From contig NZ_JAGXCY010000009.1 of assembly GCF_018310695.1 (NCBI RefSeq), positions 1 through 64,000 of the forward strand: 64,000 nucleotides of DNA, in the 5' to 3' direction. Below, piece by piece: positions 59,755-64,000 of this stretch (the stretch's first letter is position 1; every line of letters starts with the position of its first letter). The translations under genes were made by a program, and so were the position numbers. The DNA is from Paenibacillus sp. Marseille-Q4541. Lineage in GTDB: Bacteria; Bacillota; Bacilli; Paenibacillales; Paenibacillaceae. The notes beneath the pieces are model-generated. The model was not told the DNA's origin and did no database searches. It was given only the letters and a program-made list of their open reading frames with translations.

Positions 59755-61286
59755 GTAAGATTGAAGCGGAGAAACCACAAGTGGAACAACAAGCATCCGA
59801 ACTTGATTTTTCAAGATCACAAGCACAAGACGCACCTGAGCAAGCACTTATTTTTGAACTAAGCAAACCAGGCCGAGTAGCATACTCATTACCAGAAATC
59901 GATGTTCCCATCACGGCAGCAGAAGAGCTGATTCCTTCCACTTTTTTACGTAAAGAAGCTGCTGCTTTGCCAGAAGTGTTTGAGGTAGACGTTGTGCGTC
60001 ACTATACGAGCCTCTCTCGCCGTAACTTTGGTATAGATAACGGATTCTACCCACTGGGCTCTTGCACGATGAAATATAATCCGAAAATCAATGAGGATGT
60101 AGCCCGGTATACTGGGTTTGCCAAAATCCATCCTTATCAGCCTGAACAAAGTGTGCAAGGGGCACTTGAGCTTCTTCATACTTTACAGACAGATCTCGCC
60201 GGACTTACTGGAATGGATGAAGTTACGCTTCAACCGGCTGCGGGTGCACACGGGGAATGGACCGGACTGATGATGATCCGTGCCTACCACGAAAGCCGCG
60301 GAGAAGTACGTACAAAGGTAATCGTACCTGATTCCTCACACGGAACGAACCCAGCAAGTGCTACCGTTGCTGGCTTTGATACGATCACGATCCCTTCGAC
60401 CTCGGAAGGACTCGTTGATCTAGATGAACTGAAGAAAGCGGTAGGAAGCGACACAGCTGCCCTCATGCTTACGAACCCGAACACACTCGGTCTATTTGAA
60501 AAACAAATTGTAGAGATTGCTGAAATTGTCCATGATGCTGGCGGACTTCTATACTATGATGGTGCGAACTCCAATGCGATCATGGGTATTACGCGTCCAG
60601 GAGATATGGGCTTTGATGTGGTACATCTTAACTTACACAAAACGATGAGTACTCCGCATGGCGGCGGCGGTCCTGGTTCAGGTCCAGTTGGTGTAAAAAG
60701 CCTACTTGTCCCATTCCTGCCGAAACCACATGTGAAACGTACGGATGCCGGCTCCTTTTACCTCGACCGTGAACAAGATCAATCGATCGGCAGGGTAAAA
60801 GCTTACTATGGTAACTTTGGTATTCTAGTCCGCGCTTATGCTTACATGCGTACCTATGGACCTCAGGGTCTGCGCCGTGTATCCGAATGCGCTGTGCTCA
60901 ATGCGAACTACATGATGAAGCGCCTTGAGCCTTATTATGAAATTCCTTACCCAGGTGTTTGTAAACATGAATTTGTTATGTCAGGAAAAGGACTTAAAAA
61001 GTACGGCATTCGTACGCTGGATGTAGCCAAACGCTTACTTGATTTCGGGTATCATCCACCTACAATTTACTTCCCTCTGAATGTAGAGGAATGTATCATG
61101 ATTGAACCGACCGAGACAGAAAGTAAAGAAACACTCGACGGATTTATTGATACGATGATTCGAATCGCGAAGGAAGCGGAAGAAAATCCGGATCTGCTGC
61201 TGAATGCACCGTATGGTACTCCAGTAACTCGTCTGGATGAAACGACGGCTGCAAGAAAGCCCGTTCTGAACTGTGCTTGCAGCTAA
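59751..61286 (+). CDS. gcvPB: Glycine dehydrogenase, P-protein subunit 2
   Basis: C-terminal half (511 residues) of the split glycine decarboxylase. The PLP-binding Lys297 lies in [51 protein letters not shown] and [10 protein letters not shown] match the family. The first 35 residues are Glu/Gln/Ala-rich and lie outside the usual start, so a later start is possible, but the GTG at 59751 overlaps the gcvPA stop (GTGA) and fits coupling. Last gene of the operon. Confidence 0.94.
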   Translation: MSKIEAEKPQVEQQASELDFSRSQAQDAPEQALIFELSKPGRVAYSLPEIDVPITAAEELIPSTFLRKEAAALPEVFEVDVVRHYTSLSRRNFGIDNGFYPLGSCTMKYNPKINEDVARYTGFAKIHPYQPEQSVQGALELLHTLQTDLAGLTGMDEVTLQPAAGAHGEWTGLMMIRAYHESRGEVRTKVIVPDSSHGTNPASATVAGFDTITIPSTSEGLVDLDELKKAVGSDTAALMLTNPNTLGLFEKQIVEIAEIVHDAGGLLYYDGANSNAIMGITRPGDMGFDVVHLNLHKTMSTPHGGGGPGSGPVGVKSLLVPFLPKPHVKRTDAGSFYLDREQDQSIGRVKAYYGNFGILVRAYAYMRTYGPQGLRRVSECAVLNANYMMKRLEPYYEIPYPGVCKHEFVMSGKGLKKYGIRTLDVAKRLLDFGYHPPTIYFPLNVEECIMIEPTETESKETLDGFIDTMIRIAKEAEENPDLLLNAPYGTPVTRLDETTAARKPVLNCACS

Positions 61287-61318
61287 TTCATCAATTTCAA
61301 TATGGCTTTTGTAAAATG

Positions 61319-61350
61319 ACAAGGGAGCGGATATCCGCTCCCTTGTTTTG
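61319..61350 (+). terminator. Terminator of the gcvT-gcvPA-gcvPB operon
   Basis: A 28-bp perfect palindrome (14-nt arms ACAAGGGAGCGGAT and complement) is followed by TTTTG, 33 nt after the gcvPB stop. Confidence 0.88.
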
Positions 61351-61362
61351 TATTTCACCCAT

Positions 61363-61394
61363 AAAAAAACGGTACCCGCATAATGCGGATACCG
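61363..61394 (-). terminator. Terminator of the ptsI transcript
   Basis: Stem CGGTACCCGCA/TGCGGATACCG with one G-U pair and a TAA loop. On the minus strand seven T follow, 57 nt beyond the ptsI stop. It sits back to back with the gcvPB terminator. Confidence 0.88.
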
Positions 61395-61450
61395 GAGTTG
61401 CTACAAGTGCAGCCATTTTTTTCGTTGGAAAATGATAGAGATCTTGAAAA

Positions 61451-63163
61451 CTACTGTTCAATACTATGAACAAGTTCAACAACTTGCTCAGCGGTTTGCA
61501 TGTCCAGCGCTTTTGCAGCAAGTTCTTTCATTTGTGCTTGAGACAGCTTCGTCAGCTGACTACGAGCAGGAAGAATAGAAGTTGCGCTCATGCTGAATTC
61601 ATCAAGACCGAGACCGAGCAGAAGTGGAATCGCGGTTGTATCACCCGCCATCTCACCGCACATTCCTGTCCATTTACCTTCGCGATGCGCTGCATCGATG
61701 ACCATTTTGATCAAACGAAGGATAGATGGATTATAAGGTTGGTACAGGTAAGATACACGTTCATTCATTCGATCCGCTGCCATAGTGTACTGAATCAGAT
61801 CGTTCGTTCCGATACTGAAGAAGTCGACTTCTTTAGCAAATTGATCTGCTAGTACCGCAGTTGAAGGAATCTCAACCATGATTCCCAGCTGAATGTCGCT
61901 GGCAACTTCGATGCCTTCATTCACGAGTTTTTCCTTCTCTTCAAGAAGGATTGCTTTCGCTTCACGGAATTCACCAAGTGTTGCAATCATCGGGAACATG
62001 ATTTTCAGATTCCCATGGACACTCGCCCGCAGCAATGCGCGTAGCTGCGTACGGAAGATATCCTGACGATCCAGACAAAGGCGAACCGCACGGAAGCCAA
62101 GGAAAGGATTCATTTCTTTTGGAAGATCAAGATAAGGAAGTTCTTTATCGCCACCGATATCCAGTGTACGAACAACTACCGGTTTGCCTTCCATTTTCTC
62201 AAGAACGGTTTTGTAAGCATTGTATTGTACATCCTCAGAAGGAAGTTTATCGCGTCCCATGTAAAGGAACTCTGTACGATACAAACCTACGCCTTCGCCA
62301 CCGTTTTCAAGAACACCAGCTACATCATTAGGTGTACCAATGTTAGCAGCAAGTTCAACGTGAACTCCGTCAACTGTTACTGTTGGCTCGTCACGAAGTT
62401 TTCTCCATTCAGCAACTTGTGCAGCGTAAGCGGTTTGTTTAGCTCTGTATTCTTCCACCACGGAATCTTCCGGGTTTACAAGAACTTGTCCATCCAATCC
62501 ATCTACGATGATCAGATCTCCACTTTTAGCTTGAGCTAGAATTTCTTTCGTTCCCACAACTGCAGGAATTTCAAGCGATCTTGCCATAATAGCGGAGTGA
62601 GAAGTACGTCCTCCAATGTTGGTTGCAAAACCGAGAACATATTTACGATTGAGTTGCGCTGTATCAGATGGAGTTAAGTCTTCTGCAAGAACAACCACTT
62701 CTTCACTGATTTCAGCAGGATTTGTTACTTTCAGACCAAGCAAGTGACCAAGCACACGTTTGGTAACGTCACGCATATCAGCAGCACGTTCTTGAAGGTA
62801 AGCACTCTTCATGTTCTCAAACATTTGAATAAACGTCGTAGCCGTTTCATCTAAAGCAAATTCAGCATTCACTTTTTCATCTGCAATTTTGGACTTTACT
62901 GGCTCGATGAGTTCTGGGTCACTTAGGATAAGAAGATGAGATGCGAAAATTTCCGCTTTTTTCTCACCGAGTTCTTGTAATGTGCGTTCTTTGATTGCCT
63001 GGAGTTCGGCTTCGGATTTCTCCAAAGCCGCTTCCAGTTTTGCAATCTCTGCATCTACGTCGTTAATCGAGCGTTTCTCTACAGAGTAATCAGGGTGCTC
63101 CAAGATAAACGCTCGGGCAATGGCAATACCAGCCGAAGCAGCAATCCCGGAAACATTAGGCAT
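61451..63163 (-). CDS. ptsI: PTS enzyme I (phosphoenolpyruvate-protein phosphotransferase)
   Basis: Enzyme of 570 residues that takes phosphate from PEP to HPr. The phosphorylated histidine is His189 in [21 protein letters not shown]. The C-terminal PEP-binding half has [35 protein letters not shown] and [19 protein letters not shown]. The start lies 8 nt inside the end of ptsH, the usual coupling. It is the general entry of the sugar phosphotransferase system and, via HPr, of carbon catabolite control. Confidence 0.95.
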   Translation of the reverse strand: MPNVSGIAASAGIAIARAFILEHPDYSVEKRSINDVDAEIAKLEAALEKSEAELQAIKERTLQELGEKKAEIFASHLLILSDPELIEPVKSKIADEKVNAEFALDETATTFIQMFENMKSAYLQERAADMRDVTKRVLGHLLGLKVTNPAEISEEVVVLAEDLTPSDTAQLNRKYVLGFATNIGGRTSHSAIMARSLEIPAVVGTKEILAQAKSGDLIIVDGLDGQVLVNPEDSVVEEYRAKQTAYAAQVAEWRKLRDEPTVTVDGVHVELAANIGTPNDVAGVLENGGEGVGLYRTEFLYMGRDKLPSEDVQYNAYKTVLEKMEGKPVVVRTLDIGGDKELPYLDLPKEMNPFLGFRAVRLCLDRQDIFRTQLRALLRASVHGNLKIMFPMIATLGEFREAKAILLEEKEKLVNEGIEVASDIQLGIMVEIPSTAVLADQFAKEVDFFSIGTNDLIQYTMAADRMNERVSYLYQPYNPSILRLIKMVIDAAHREGKWTGMCGEMAGDTTAIPLLLGLGLDEFSMSATSILPARSQLTKLSQAQMKELAAKALDMQTAEQVVELVHSIEQ

Positions 63164-63431
63164 TAACTTCGCCCAACCCTTCGTTAACCATTACATCAGT
63201 CAAAGCTTGAAGCGCTTCTGCTTCGCCTTCACCGTTAACGATGATGCTGATTTCATCACCTTTTTCAAGTCCAAGGGAAAGTACGCCCAGGATGGATTTC
63301 AAAGTTACTTTTTTACCTTTTGCTTCTGCGAAAGATTCTGCACCTTTGAATTTGTTAGCTGTGTTTACCAGTGCCGTTGCTGGGCGAGCGTGGATACCGT
63401 CTTCGTCTGTAATTCTGAATGATTGTTGCAT
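63156..63431 (-). CDS. ptsH: PTS phosphocarrier protein HPr
   Basis: Protein of 91 residues. The catalytic His14 lies in [12 protein letters not shown] and receives phosphate from enzyme I. Ser46 in [11 protein letters not shown] is the regulatory site phosphorylated by HPr kinase, after which HPr acts as corepressor with CcpA. Both sites are intact. AAGTGGGATGAAAAC precedes the ATG. It overlaps ptsI and follows the IIA gene by about 105 nt. Confidence 0.95.
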   Translation of the reverse strand: MQQSFRITDEDGIHARPATALVNTANKFKGAESFAEAKGKKVTLKSILGVLSLGLEKGDEISIIVNGEGEAEALQALTDVMVNEGLGEVNA

Positions 63432-63535
63432 ATGTTTTCATCCCACTTTCTGTTTTTGTGTTTTGGATTTCATATTAGTCATAAAATCACTAATACATAT
63501 TACCTGTTTTTCAATGCTTACGAACCATAAAAATA

Positions 63536-64000
63536 TTACTTTATTGTGATAATTTTGTCTTCTCCAGCCTTTTGTACACCTGATTTTTCCAAAGTGACAA
63601 CAGCACCTTCTGGTAAATTGGAGAAAATTACCGGGGAAATGATGGATGGTGCATGTTGTTTCACATACTCGACATCCACTTCCATAATTGGTTGACCTGC
63701 AGATACAAGCTCGCCTTCTTCAACCAACACTTTGAATCCTTGCCCTTTGAGTTTTACAGTGTTAACCCCAATGTGAACAAGTACCTCTTTTCCACCGTCG
63801 GACATAATGCCGATTGCATGCTTACTTGGGAACACATTAAACACTTTACCGTTAACCGGGGAGTGGATCGTATTCTCATGTGGCAGGAAAGCAAAACCGT
63901 CGCCTGTCATTTTCTCAGAGAAAACAGGGTCTGGCACTTTCGTGATATCTAGAAGCTCACCGTTTGCCGGCATCACAATTTGCTCAGGAATAATGGATTC
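63536..64000 (-). CDS. crr: PTS glucose-type IIA component, 5' end cut off by the window edge
   Basis: At least 155 residues of a glucose-family IIA protein. The visible frame is open to the window edge (reading ESIIPEQIVMPANGELL), so the start lies outside; the ATG at 63976 is internal. Active-site motifs are present: HSPVNGKVFN and VLVHIGVNTVKL, where the second His is the phosphorylated one. It accepts phosphate from HPr and passes it to IIB domains. It is followed by ptsH and ptsI on the same strand. Confidence 0.9.
   Translation of the reverse strand, partial: ESIIPEQIVMPANGELLDITKVPDPVFSEKMTGDGFAFLPHENTIHSPVNGKVFNVFPSKHAIGIMSDGGKEVLVHIGVNTVKLKGQGFKVLVEEGELVSAGQPIMEVDVEYVKQHAPSIISPVIFSNLPEGAVVTLEKSGVQKAGEDKIITIK

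Overview
The window looks like chromosomal DNA of a spore-forming Gram-positive bacterium of the order Bacillales. It most resembles Paenibacillus or a close relative. The support is a split sigma-K gene, spore-coat genes (CotH, CotB-like proteins, a YheC/D ATP-grasp protein, a CotSA-like glycosyltransferase), AGGAGG-type ribosome binding sites, OmpR/VanS-type two-component pairs, a split gcvPA/gcvPB, and a stand-alone crr-ptsH-ptsI cluster. No rRNA, tRNA, transposase or CRISPR array was seen.

Layout. 1-0.4 kb: the 5' half of sigK, cut at the codon region where skin-type developmental elements insert, so the window probably starts just inside such an element. 0.5-6.0 kb: a response regulator, sensor kinase, ABC ATPase and FtsX-type permease on the minus strand. 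6-24 kb: a patchwork of short transcription units. It includes a chemoreceptor-like membrane protein, a Gfo/Idh/MocA oxidoreductase with a cupin-AraC regulator, an aldehyde dehydrogenase, an EamA exporter, a rhodanese, YitT, a VOC protein, FabV, two paralogous small exported proteins, a CotSA-like glycosyltransferase and ribosomal protein L25. 24.4-27.3 kb: an intracellular type I pullulanase with a candidate cre site upstream. 27.8-35.6 kb: a seven-gene minus-strand operon with an NMT1/ThiY-type ABC importer, two cytosine-deaminase-like amidohydrolases, a creatininase-family hydrolase and a frameshifted FAD oxidase. This suggests uptake and breakdown of a small N-heterocycle. 36.0-37.8 kb: thiD-thiE under a TPP riboswitch.

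37.9-40.4 kb holds the most unusual locus. A consensus promoter drives a long leader with a 7-codon upstream ORF, a stem overlapping that ORF, two intrinsic terminators and a visible alternative pairing, all ahead of a MutS2-like protein without a Smr nuclease domain. MutS2 acts on stalled or collided ribosomes, so this could be a translation-stress-sensing attenuator. 45.6-49.8 kb is a cotH/cotB-type spore-coat locus that also contains an ArsB/NhaD-type permease and a second CotB-like protein. 50.6-55.9 kb: a LytR-CpsA-Psr protein, then a four-gene overlapping operon in which a CapE-like sugar-nucleotide dehydratase and a MurG-like glycosyltransferase are translationally linked to a two-component system. 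56.2-61.3 kb: gcvH, and divergently a tandem glycine riboswitch with gcvT-gcvPA-gcvPB. 61.4-64 kb: crr (cut by the window edge), ptsH and ptsI.

How they work together: the window is mostly housekeeping (glycine cleavage, PTS, thiamine) mixed with sporulation functions and envelope sensing. RNA-level control is unusually dense: two riboswitches, two attenuator-like leaders without a known class, and one leader hairpin that covers a ribosome binding site. All functional calls are from reading the sequence; no database search was run.
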